The position numbers were made by a program, and so were the translations under genes. Source: Anthostomella pinea (lineage: Eukaryota; Ascomycota; Sordariomycetes; Xylariales; Xylariaceae). Taken from it: a stretch of DNA of 64,000 nucleotides. Location of the stretch: NCBI GenBank assembly GCA_963556695.1, contig CAUWAG010000010.1, positions 1,488,001 to 1,552,000 of the forward strand, written 5' to 3'. The notes below the pieces were generated by a model. It had not been told where the DNA came from. It searched no databases and saw only the letters and a program-made list of their open reading frames with translations. How positions within the stretch are numbered: the stretch's first letter is position 1; every line of letters starts with the position of its first letter. Positions 48,874 through 59,424 of this stretch are shown one piece after another.

Positions 48874-51800
48874 GGCGATTTCTCGAAAGTAATCGATATG
48901 GTCGGTATGTGTTTATTGAGGCGGTGTCGGTCCAAGAACAGCGCGAGTGCTATGTGAAGTTGTCGCAACGTAGACAGTGCAGTCCAGATATCTCCACGAC
49001 GCGTTGAACGACGCAGGGAAGTATCGTACGCCGGATTTCTAGAGGTGACAGATGCCACCAATGTCGAACACGTAGGCACAGTACAGGCTGTGGCTGGTGC
49101 GAGCTTCGTCTCTCAGATCGATGAGCGTGGTCGAGTGTGTCCCTAGGGACCGACTTGCTATAAGTATAGAGACATGGTGATCCGAACAGCGTTCTATGGT
49201 GTGCCGGTGGAGGGAACTGCGCCGCAAAGATTTGCAAATTGGAGGTTTGCGTCGTGTACAGCCAAGGCGTGGAAAGTAGCTGTTGGTGGTGTTTAGGTAG
49301 ATCGCTCACTTGGCGAGGCGGTGGAAGTTGAGAACGGCTGACAGTGAAAAACCGAGAATGGCAAGCGTTCAGGAATGGGTGGTCTGCCACTGGTCTTGGG
49401 GAATCTTGGCCGACTAAAATGACGTTGAGGCGGTTCGGAGGGTGTTACAAGTGGCGCGTTACGCCGCACAGTATACCGTGTACTTGGTAGGATTCGTTTC
49501 AAGTTTCAACTAATCCGCCAGAAACAACGGCAAACACCCGAAGAGCCACCAAGAACTGTCGGACAGGTTCTCGACGGTTGCCTCTACTGAGTGGGAAGTA
49601 GATGGTGTGGAAGGACTGGAGACAGGCCACACAGATGGGAGGGCAGGAGGGGAGGCCCTTGAGTTTTTGCAGAAATTACAACTGGGGAGAAAATAATAAT
49701 AACAAGATCAGTTCGGCGTGTGTGCGGTGGATGTCGCAGTCAGCTTAGCTCACGAATTGATGTAGCGCCAGCAGAGCAGAGCAGCAACGGAGCCGCGGAG
49801 GCGGTGGGCGGTGGGCGAGGGCTGGGGGACTAGGATGAGTGGGATGATGGGGATGCAAACAAGCGGTATGCGAATCATTCATTCACTGCGAACGCCGAAC
49901 AGGAAGACCGCCCGCCTGCAAACTGGAGTGGCAGAGTGCCTGTGAGAGTGGGCGAAAAAGAGCGCGGGAGCATGAACAGAGAGGAGCACATGAATAGAAC
50001 GCCGCTAGAATGCGTGATGCTGTATTAAGCGGCGGGTACTCCGTCTATGGTGCAGCACCAATCGGCACTGTATGGCAGATTGCCCAGCTGTGCCCAGGGC
50101 TTGACAGTGCTGCCCAGGGTTGCCAGGACGGAAGAACTTGAAGAAGAGGGCTTGGGGACCTTGGCCCACGTTGGCCCAGGGTGTGGACCCCAAATCAGGA
50201 ATCGGCAGCCGGTCAGCCAGTCAGCGCGAGCATGTTCGAATGGATCAGACTGTCAGACCGTAGACGAGAGCGGCTTGCCCCTTTGCCTTTCGGCTTTTGG
50301 CTTTTGCCCTCAAGCTTTGCCTGAGCCGTCCGAGCTCTATGCCGGTGGCAGGCTTGCCCTCTGTACTGTGTAAGGTACCTAATAATGTACCGGAAAAGGG
50401 TGGGTGCGGAAACGGTAGTGGGCAGCCCGATCTCGCAGGCGTCCACGGGTTGATTACCTTGCAAGGTTACTTGCAAGCGGAAAGAATTTTCATGGCCAAA
50501 TGGCCGCTTCTGTCCATAATGAGACTGGCAGACTGGTGAGATGAGCTGAAGACGGAAAATCGCTCAAACGCTACGCTGCATGACACGAAGCTACCTAATG
50601 TCCGGTTTGGTGGCACAAAGGCCGAGGCCAGCCACCCGACCAGCGACCAGTCTCCAAGGTCCTGGGTCGGCTCAAAACATGCCCGTACTACAGTACAGCA
50701 TGCGCAATGCCTCCCGTCTGCAATCAATCTGTGGACTAACAAAAAATAAATAAACAAGGGGATTGCTCGATCAGTCCCAATGCAGTCATCCGGCCATTCA
50801 GACCTAGTTATACACCCAATTGCGCTCGAGGGTTTCTGGCCCTCGGCCCCTCTTCGTTAGATGGCCAGCAGGCAGATTCTCTCCGCGCGCGTTTTGCAAC
50901 AGCCAAATATTTTGCCCGCTGAAGGGCTTCCGTTGTTGGGAACCAGCGAATGAAAGCCAACATTGAGAGGAGACCCCCGGCTTTTTAGGGGTCCGCACGA
51001 CCCCCGCCTGTCCGGGGAGCGAGTCTTTTCTGCCATCTGCAAATATGCATGGCGCAAGGGATTTCCATCGGCGTGTCCCCATGGACCATCAGACTGTCCG
51101 AATAACAACTGTACGAAAGGCACGCCTGATGACCTCTCTAATCTACGCGTCGGGGATGCGTTGTCTTGCTCCACGTTTTGCCATTCCCTGGCCGTCGGAG
51201 AGCGGACGGCGGCGCGAACGATATTCCAAGGTCCCAACCTTTGTACGCAAGCCAACCTGTCAGCACCGGGTGACCTTGCACTGCAGGCGGTGAACTCCTA
51301 CTGTTCCGGCCCTGAATCAAACGGAAAGTTGCTGCTGTTCGACTAGAACATCGGCCTGTGGCGGTTCAACATCTCTCATGTTTGCCGTGTGAGCCAGTCT
51401 GCGATCCTATCATAACGTACCTCTGTGATAACAATCAGCACTCCGAGGGATCATGCACCTCATCGCAGACGCAGGGTGATATTGGTACCTACTCTTGGCA
51501 GTCCTTTGCGCAGCAGCGTTACATTGCATCTTCCAAGCTATGATTCGCCCTCGCAGTCCTCGGCTCACCCAGAGAGCACGAGTCTGAAGTTCGAACCGGC
51601 AAGCGACATGTCGTATCGCACGAACATGTGCTGAGAGCAGCGTCCAATCGTGCAGGGACTTGCACGCAACCTTGGCTCCGGGCCGGCACCGTCTACCTAA
51701 ACTGGGCTTCCCAGCCGACTTGTCTGATTCCTGCAACCCTTCACATGGTCCTCTGACATCACAAGCTTCGCATGAAACCACTAGGAAGAAAGTTCCTGCT

Positions 51801-53585
51801 CATGCAAGTCATCATTTGATAGCTTGAAAGGTGCCCTTGCGTCTCCCGAGGCTGTGTTATGTGTGGCCATCCATCGTGAGGGGCAAGATATCAGCTCTCA
51901 AGTCCCTTGGCTTGTCAAATGCAGGAAGCCGAAATCTGGCGGCACCGCTTGGCTCTCAGGGTCTACTACAAATTTCACCACGCTATCATGTGTCAAAACG
52001 ATTGAACCAGCAAACGTTGATCCCGTCTGGCACGTGGTTCGGGACGAGCCATTAGATGATGGGAACTGTCGTCATGCCCAACATCATTCGTCGTGCCCAG
52101 TGTTCTAGCGGGTGAGCTAAGCCCTTCTTCATTGCCGACCGCTCTGTCCATCATTGCTATCTCGCCAGTGATCATCAGATGATCTTGGCAACTCTGCCTG
52201 ACCGGGCCCAACTAGAATGACTGACAGGTTGCCACTTGCATCAAGTTGCCGTGGGCTGTCGTGGACATGACCCCACGTCCAACTGCGATAGCAACCCCGC
52301 ACTCTCCCCGGCCTGGTCCGAACGCCTGTCATTCGACGGCCCGGGGGTAGCATTGTCCCAGGTCGTCTTGGTGCCCGTTTTGCGGCATCAACAACGGGCT
52401 AGAGAAAGGCAGTATGATAGCAGTGATAAGTCGGTTGGTCAGGCTGATGAGGTGTGTTGGCAGGGTCCAAATCCTGGTTTGACCCCTCATCCTCTTTACA
52501 GTACCTACACAGTGCATCGTGAGCCCGTAGGATTTCCAGGGTTCATGGGATTGATTCGGTATTTTCGGGATTCATTATCTGTCGCAGGAGCTTCCCGCTT
52601 ATCGCAACCTGACGTGTGCAACGTCATATGGATCTGGTCCTGTGAATCCTGTCTGCTGTCTCCGTACGTGTTCGTCATCAGGAGTCGAGTTGGTATAAAT
52701 ACCATAATGACAATGTCAGCGAGCAATGATGCAATCCTGAGGACAGAAAGTCAGATATGCGAAGAGGACACTGGCCCGGGGATATCACGTTACGGCCAGG
52801 CTGTTGTAGCCAGATGGCCTCCTGCGTTGATAGCACATTCCATCCATGAGCCAGTACTCACCAGTGTATGGCGTAACCGGCTGATGGGTTGCAGCATGAT
52901 CATGAGTACAGTATCAAACCTCTCAAGCTCGGCAGAGCGGCAGGGCAGGGCACCCAAGGTTCCAACAGCTGAAGGTATCAACCGTGAACCACCTGCCGCA
53001 GTTTTCGAGACAAGGTTCCGATGGTGAGCGCCGTACGAGAGGAGCATGCTTCTCTTCATACAAGAAAATCACAGATATGCCCCGAAAAGATTCTGTAACC
53101 TTAACAAAATGTCGAAACCAAACGCTAGAATGGCTTTGCATCGACGGATTCACTGCAGCGTTTCGAACAATCTCAGCTCTCATACACCATCACATCCACT
53201 TATGAATTGTTCGCAGAGCATGGACGAGCTTTCGCAGTGTGTAGAGTAGAACAAGCATGATCTTGCCACTGGGTAAGCTTGAAGCATGCGGAAAGGTGAC
53301 GTGATGCCGAATACGCAGCGGCGTGGACACATGAAGACTTTAGTTGCTCCAACACATCAGATGAAATTGGAAGTGCTTAGCTAAGTCTATCACGTGACAT
53401 CCTAGTGCAATTGCTACTCCCTATATCACATGATCAGCCACGTGCCTGGCCCAAGCCACATGAGGCTAGTGCTCAATCTTCCGGGATCCCGACAAGCCAG
53501 CCGCAGCATTGAGTCTCAATTTGCAGTCGACGTCCATCGTGAGCTTGCTTGTCACGTAATTCCTCAATTGACAGCACCAGTCATC
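48874..53585. other. Gene-free 4.7 kb
   Basis: The longest frame (52236-53027, plus, 263 codons) lacks motifs and has the composition of noncoding DNA. No multi-exon protein could be assembled on either strand. Around 50084-50180 the string TGCCCAGG recurs several times. No tRNA, rRNA or clear transposon terminus was recognised. The stretch to about 49,700 may be promoter and leader of the acidic-protein gene. Confidence 0.45.
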
Positions 53586-54372
53586 ATGAACTCCTTTCGC
53601 GTCGCCCGCGCAGCTCTGAGAGCTCGCCCCTCAGCTCTGCGGCTGCCGATTCAGCCCCTGCAGCGACGTACCTACGCCGAAGCTGTTCCCGACAAGGCTC
53701 GTGTCCTCAGTACTTCTTCACCTGACACGACTGCTAACCTTCGCTGTAGATCAAGCTCAGCTTGTCCCTCCCTCATCAGGTACGAACCTCCGCCGATTGC
53801 GATCCACCGAGCTCGGAGCAGTCCCGAGAGCGTCCGGCCTCTCCGTTCATCGAAGTTCGGTCCAATTGTAGCAGCCGGCTTGCTAATTCCCGCAACAGTC
53901 AATCTACACATCCCAAAATGTCGTCCAAGTCAACATCCCCGCCGAGTCTGGAGAGATGGGTGTCCTCGCCAACCACGTTCCGTCGATCGAGCAGCTGAAG
54001 CCGGGTCTGATTGAAGTCATCGAGGAGACCGGTACCAGCAAGCAATTCTTCCGTACGTGGACATGAGAAAGGGGTAGCTATGGATATCATGCTGAACGAT
54101 TGCAGTGTCTGGCGGCTTTGCTACTGTCCAGCCCAACTCGTCAATGAGCATCAACGCGGTCGAAGGTTACCCTCTGGAGGACTTCAGCGCCGATGCCGTT
54201 AGATCTCAGATCACCGAAGCCCAGAAGGTCGCAAACGGCGGTGGCAGCGAACAGGACATCGCAGAGGCGAAGATCGAGCTGGAGGTGAGACTACTATCAA
54301 TCGTGCGGAACCAGCATTCACATTTACTGACGATAATAGGTTTTGGAGAGCTTGCAAGCCGTTCTGAAATAG
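53586..54372 (+). CDS. Mitochondrial ATP synthase delta subunit (F1 central stalk)
   Basis: Five exons, 53586-53696, 53750-53779, 53899-54052, 54106-54284 and 54340-54372, give 168 residues. A mitochondrial presequence (MNSFRVARAALRARPSALRL) precedes the mature protein. Conserved blocks are IKLSLSLPHQ-SIYTSQNV, VQVNIPAESGEMGVLANHVP, SIEQLKPGLIEVIEETGTSK and SGGFATVQPNSSMSINAVEG, with the helical C-terminus VLESLQAVLK. The bacterial counterpart is epsilon; the subunit couples rotor to F1. Intron 1 must begin at AAG-GCTCGT (a GC donor) to keep EAVPDKIKLS in frame; a GT donor nearby would shift or shorten the protein. The remaining introns are ordinary GT-AG introns of 53-119 nt. Confidence 0.93.
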
Positions 54373-54755
54373 ATTGTATAGAGAGAAGGACCACCAAGGC
54401 AACGTGTACATCAGCATTATTCTTACTTTGCCGAGGAGCGCATCAGCACGAATTGAGCATGTTGAGACCTACCGATGGCGCTTTCCATTGCTCGTATTGG
54501 TGACTGCCGTTGGTGAACATAGCAACTTCCACCAGCCACTCGTTTCATGGGGTTTAGACGCCGATGCCGACCCCCAGCCTTCTAGGTAACTTCTACTCTT
54601 GACAACGCGACCTACGGTTGTCAACAAATTGTTTGAATCACCTCAACTCACATCGCCAATGCATTCATTACTCCCTTAGTTCGTTTGATGGTGGACGGCC
54701 ACCCACCTGAGACTTGAGTGGCATTGATCCAGCTAACCGGGCCTAATCATTCGAC
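54373..54755. other. Intergenic, 0.4 kb
   Basis: 3-prime UTR of the ATP synthase gene and short upstream region of the next gene; nothing else seen. Confidence 0.6.
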
Positions 54756-57700
54756 ATGTCTATTGACTCATGGGATGAATCTCCAATTGATACGCCCAAG
54801 GCTGTGCACCATGGCTCCGAGCCAATAGCCAAGAACCTGATTCCTCGTGGAACCGTCACTTCCCAGATAAGCCGCTATCACAACCTTGCCCATCGTCAGC
54901 ATTCTTCCTTCGACGACCCTGAGGTCGAGATTCGCGAGCGAGAGCGAGAACATACATCCGTTGGTTAGGGCCGACACTCCCGCCCCGGCTTTGCACGATC
55001 GACGACACAACAGTTCGATGTAGATGATTTGTGGTCGCATCCGCAAGGGCATTCGTTCATAACCTTGAAGTATGGCCGATACCAGCATTCTGAAGACCAT
55101 GCCCTCGCCGTTGGAGGGCTCCTCTCGCTTGATACGAGATCGCGACCTTCCATGCCTCCAGGAGAGCTTCATTCAGACGTCCCTCTCAAGCGTTTCCTTC
55201 GCCGATCTGGTGAAGAAGCTTTCAGCTCATCAGCCACATCCCAGCTTGGTGACAATGCGTACGACGATACTGCCGGCATATCAGCTACCGACAGGGTATA
55301 TCCGAGACGATGGGGGTCTATGAGGTCGATCAGGGGCACGAGAGGGACGAGTCCTATCTCACAAACCTCCGACAAGAGTACGGGGGCCAAACGACGGGTA
55401 TCAGCGCGAAACCTGTTCGAGCAATACGGCATTGCGAGACCATCTGGCTGGCTTTCAGACGAGGAAGACTCGTCTCTCGGGAGAGATGGAAATGCCAGTA
55501 CCCGAGGATTTTGCAGAATTTGTCATGTCTGTTCGGGATGGACTTGGTCGCAGGTTCACTGTACTTCCTGCGGTCATCTCTTTTGCAACGAATGCGTGTT
55601 AGAGGTACCCAAGGGGGTCGAAGACGCGCACGCCGATGTCTCGCACCGTTCAAGTCGTACGATCAGACGGGATGGAGCACAAGATATCCAGCCGTCCACG
55701 TTGGTGCCAGAAGCCCTGCAGACAATCGAACGAAGTCCGGAAGCTAAGTGCGGAACCATCCACCACATAGACACAACTCAACAATCGTCCTCCACTCCAC
55801 ACCCGGAAGGTCACCTGGGGAGAACCGTTAGAGAGACTCTACTAATTGAGGAGTCATGGGAGGAGAGACCATGCGAAAGAGTAGCACATGGTTCAACCAT
55901 GGACTCACATGGGCCTGGCCCTCCGCATCCCCGCCGACCTAGTTCGAGACTTAAGCAGAACCCCTTTCTGCTTGCAGATGAGGAAAGCCAGCATGTGGCC
56001 AGCACGCATCATTCCCATGGAAAACCTGCAGCCATTGTGGTATACGACGATCTGGATTGCAGAGATCCTCGCGATGTGCACCATCCTCACAGCCACAGCA
56101 CTCAGGGCCCTTGGAACCGGAGTGAGAAAAGCGACGAGAAGGCAAAGACTAGTGGACATCTGCAGACGACCACCGTATCATGCACATCATCAGAGCCACA
56201 GGCGCCTCCGAAGACTGAACCTGGACCCGCGCCTCACACTGCAGACGAGAGCACTGTCCACCGGCATCATTCTGCAGGCTTCCACAATCAACACCATGTT
56301 GCAGAGCACCTCGCATTTGGGTTAGGTCAAGAGGCCTATGACCGTATCCAAAGAGCCAGAGAAGAAACTAATAAGTCCATAAGCGCACATTCACTTGATG
56401 CAGTCGCCACAGCAAGCGCAGACCCTGTTGCGCGAAGTGCGCGACAGCTTAAGCCCCTTACTCCAGCTCAGCCAGTGACACGTATCGCTTCGTTTCAGTA
56501 TACCCAGGATGCTGTTTCCCCAGGTCATCCGAGCCACGATGAGCACCACTCCTCCGCAGAGACAGTCGGTCCCCACAGCTTCGCACAGCATGGAATGCCA
56601 GTTGAGTCTATGAGGGAATCGGGATCTATACATGGAAGAGACGACACGCAGCACCATCACGCCCAACGCGTCGTCGACCATGACCGTCCAGCAAACCAGT
56701 ACCGACAGCACAGTTGGTTTCATCTCGGGAAGGATAGTGGATATGAGGGCGATGTACAACATCACTTGCCCGCACACGAGCATAATCGTTTCCATGACCA
56801 TGTTCAGTCAGTTCAGCACAGCACGCAGGCCGAAAGCAGTCACCATGAAGACGAACATAGCCGCGAGAACGTTATCCGAGACTCTCCAGCAATCCACCCT
56901 CGAACGGGTGTTCATGACGAACATAGTCACAACTCACAGCAAAGGTCGTGGGTGGATCAACTTGGCCACAGTACCAGCGAACACGCGGTCCAGGGAACCT
57001 CGGCCGCCCATGAAAAGCATGAGGAAAGTCATATGTTAGACGAACCCAAGCCTTTCCAGAGTAAGCACTCTGTGCCCAGAAAGCGAATATCAAGTCCACC
57101 AGCATGGTTGAAGAATCCGACCAAGCAAGCAGCCAACGCTACTGCAAAACTGCATCACATCAACACCAGAAGACACGACTTTCCTGCACACAAACGTGGA
57201 TACCTCTCGAACATCAACGTCGACGACTTGAACGAAAACGAGGCCTCTCGCGAGAGAAACAGCAACCAAGAGCTCAGAACACGGCGGCGAGGCTCAAGGA
57301 GTATCCTTGCTAGCTCGCACAATGAAGAACATGCCACATCTGCACCACTCCCAGCAGGGGCTTCACACGCAGGGCAACATAAGGATACGCACTCCAGGAC
57401 AGATCGTTTATCGAATGTTCACGAACACTCGCAATACATCCATAAAGCAACCTGTCGGGAGTCCTTCAGTCCATTCTCCCAAGAAGTGAACAAGTCGTCT
57501 TATCTTGGATTAGACCCCAAAATCTCAGTTCAGCAGGCCTCGCCAGTACTAGTAGAGCAAACCCAGTCTCAGCATGCTCGCCGCCATATCGGCTCCCCCG
57601 CTCCCGTTCATCAAGGTACTGTAAGGTCGCATGATTTTGATAGAGGTGGTCCGTCGTTTCGATCTTCGGCAATCGGGGAGGCCCATGAGCGACACAATGG

Positions 57701-58331
57701 GCGGCACGATGAGCGACACGATGAGCGACACGATGCGCGACACGAAGGTTCTGCACTTGAATCCCACTACCAAGAAGCGACCCGCCGTGCTAAGACGGAG
57801 CTTGAGGAAGTCCTCATGGAGACTCATGAGCAGGGTGAAAATTCCCCTCGCACTATCAGCGACAGACCTTTGTTACAGCCCCGACAGTTGCCTTTGCACC
57901 ACGAGGCCAGTGTCACGACTGAAACTTCCGAAGGCCACGATACTCACCATTCATACCTAGTGTTGGAGCGAAGGGAGAGTTCTCACATGATCGATGTGCT
58001 GTCTGAACTCGAAGTCCACCGACCAGCTCCAATCCCACCACCCAATCATGACTGCGACTGGAAAGAGCGGTATATGGAATTAACAGCTGAGATCCGCCTT
58101 CTGAAAGCTGAGTTGTCAACTCAAGCTTCCTTCCGGGGATCGGAGATGCTGAACACCCGATCAGAGCAACACCAACACGAAGGGCTGGCACCACAAGATG
58201 ACGGCGACCTCGGTATCGAAGGGCTGACTATTGTCATGCATTTCAAGGGGAAAGATGACCTGGTCATCAACACGGACTTGAGCCAGGGCATGGAGCCGAG
58301 TGAAAGCAGCGAGTATCTGGAAAGCCGGTGA
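54756..58331 (+). CDS. Large His/Ser/Glu-rich protein with RING-like zinc-binding cluster, unknown
   Basis: The frame opens at 54756 (MSIDSWDESPIDTPKAVHHG, then GTVTSQISRY) and continues in the same phase to 58331, about 1170-1190 residues, interrupted once by a TAG at 54966-54968. A 54-nt intron 54958-55011 (GTTGGT donor, CAACAG acceptor) would remove the stop without changing phase. A cluster reading CRICHVCSGWTWSQVHCTSC then GHLFCNEC near residue 250 has RING-like Cys/His spacing. It follows a conserved-looking NLFEQYGIARPSGWLSDEE. The rest is low-complexity, rich in His and charged residues, with a short RHDE repeat and a C-terminal coiled coil (WKERYMELTAEIRLLKAELS). I do not recognise a defined family; ubiquitin-ligase activity is only a possibility. 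Confidence 0.65.
57684..57745 (+). repeat. 12-bp tandem repeat encoding Arg-His-Asp-Glu
   Basis: About five degenerate copies of a 12-bp unit (GACACGATGAGC-like) inside the His-rich protein. The period keeps the reading frame. Confidence 0.8.
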
Positions 58332-58637
58332 AGGCTTGCATGCAAACTTCAAAGAGAGGGGGATCAAAGGGATTGGTTCTTGTTGGTGCCGGCCTTGTGC
58401 CACAGGATGGATTCAAAGGTGAAGGTGAATGGCGAGACCGATGAATAGTTTCTAGACTGTATGAATAGATCAGTATCTTCTTCCACATGCAGCTCATCGT
58501 CGTGTTTGTGATTAATGGCCGCCCTCCCAAACAGTCTTGAGCTGTTGCTCATTACACATGGCAAGTCTTTCCGGCGACTTGACACCCATTTGATAGTCAG
58601 CGCCGTACATATCCTATCGCATACGACGATGAGAAGA
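58332..58637. other. Intergenic
   Basis: Downstream of the His-rich gene; no gene seen. Confidence 0.5.
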
Positions 58638-58902
58638 ATGAGGCTCAACCAAATATCCATCGCGGAGATAGTCATATACTTGCCGGCCTGCTTCATCACC
58701 ATCCTCCTCTCGGTGTGCCATGGCTTCTGCCGCAGCCTGGGCTGGACCTACGTCGCAGTCTTCTCGCCCATCCGCATCATCAGTGCCTCGCTGGAGCTGG
58801 ATCCTCCTACCTACCCATGCCGGCCTGTATGCTATGGCCTCATGTGCTCTTATCGTGACTCACGACTTGCCCGCCCGTGCTGAATGGGGTCTTTGGGTCT
58901 GA
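58638..58902 (+). pseudogene. Truncated, frameshifted membrane-protein relic (DUF7702-like)
   Basis: From the ATG at 58638 the frame reads MRLNQISIAEIVIYLPACF, ITILLSVCHGFCRSLGWTYV and AVFSPIRIISASLEL. This has the look of the first two membrane spans of a common fungal seven-span family (AE-x-VIY-x-P, RHGF-x-RS-x-GW and IRI-x-x-A-x-LEL blocks, remembered as DUF7702). After about residue 54 the similarity moves to another frame (PTHAGLYAMASCALIVTHDL) and stops at 58902. The remaining spans are absent. A frameshift plus truncation is the simplest reading; a missed tiny intron cannot explain the loss of the rest. Confidence 0.55.
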
Positions 58903-58997
58903 ACTTTTGTCACCTGACAAGCATGTTTGGCACGACGCAAGCTGTTTGATGATGACAATGGCGCGCACATAATCACCGAGTTGTCCATTGGCTGGTC

Positions 58998-59200
58998 GTC
59001 TGATCTTCTATGACCACGTCGCCACTTCATTGGCTTGCACTGGCCTCCGCCATTGTCCGTCGGCTCATTCCGCATGACGCCATGAACATTTTCTAGCCGT
59101 CTGATATTCTACGGTCACGTCGTTGCTTTATTGGCGTCTGCCGGCATCCTGCCACTGTCTGCCGATGCGTGTTGCAGGACGCGGTGAACATATCCTAGCC
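58998..59200. repeat. Two-copy tandem repeat, about 101 bp per unit
   Basis: Units 58998-59098 and 59099-59200 both start GTCTGAT(C/A)TTCTA and both end near GTGAACAT or ATGAACAT followed by CCTAGCC or TCTAGCC. The interior is diverged. The unit differs from the array that begins 225 bp downstream. Confidence 0.7.
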
Positions 59201-59343
59201 ACAGCCGCATCATCTGAGCTGAAGATGACCTGACATGCCCCGCCGTTGACACCTCGAGCAAACGTCCATTGTGCTAGTTCAAGGGAGGTGAAGGTGAGTT
59301 GTAGCTCTCGCTGCTAGCCCTTGTCATCTCTACGCACAGAAAT

Positions 59344-59351
59344 TATATAAA
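59344..59351 (+). promoter_or_regulatory. TATA-like element upstream of the repeat array
   Basis: TATATAAA lies 80 bp before the first array unit, in a stretch otherwise of mixed composition. If used, plus-strand transcription would run through the array towards the gene at 62392. The role is inferred from sequence only. Confidence 0.3.
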
Positions 59352-59424
59352 GTTGACCTCTTCCCCCATGGAAATCTCTGCTGTCAGTCTCTGAACACAT
59401 CGTCGCCCATCATTCAAGTCGTTA

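Noticed and set aside
51580..51605. GTTCGAACC box resembling a tRNA B box
   Set aside because: No A box, acceptor-stem pairing or anticodon arm could be laid out around it.
52236..53027. 263-codon open frame on the plus strand
   Set aside because: No motif, no hydrophobic or globular pattern, and neighbouring frames are open over similar lengths; composition looks noncoding.
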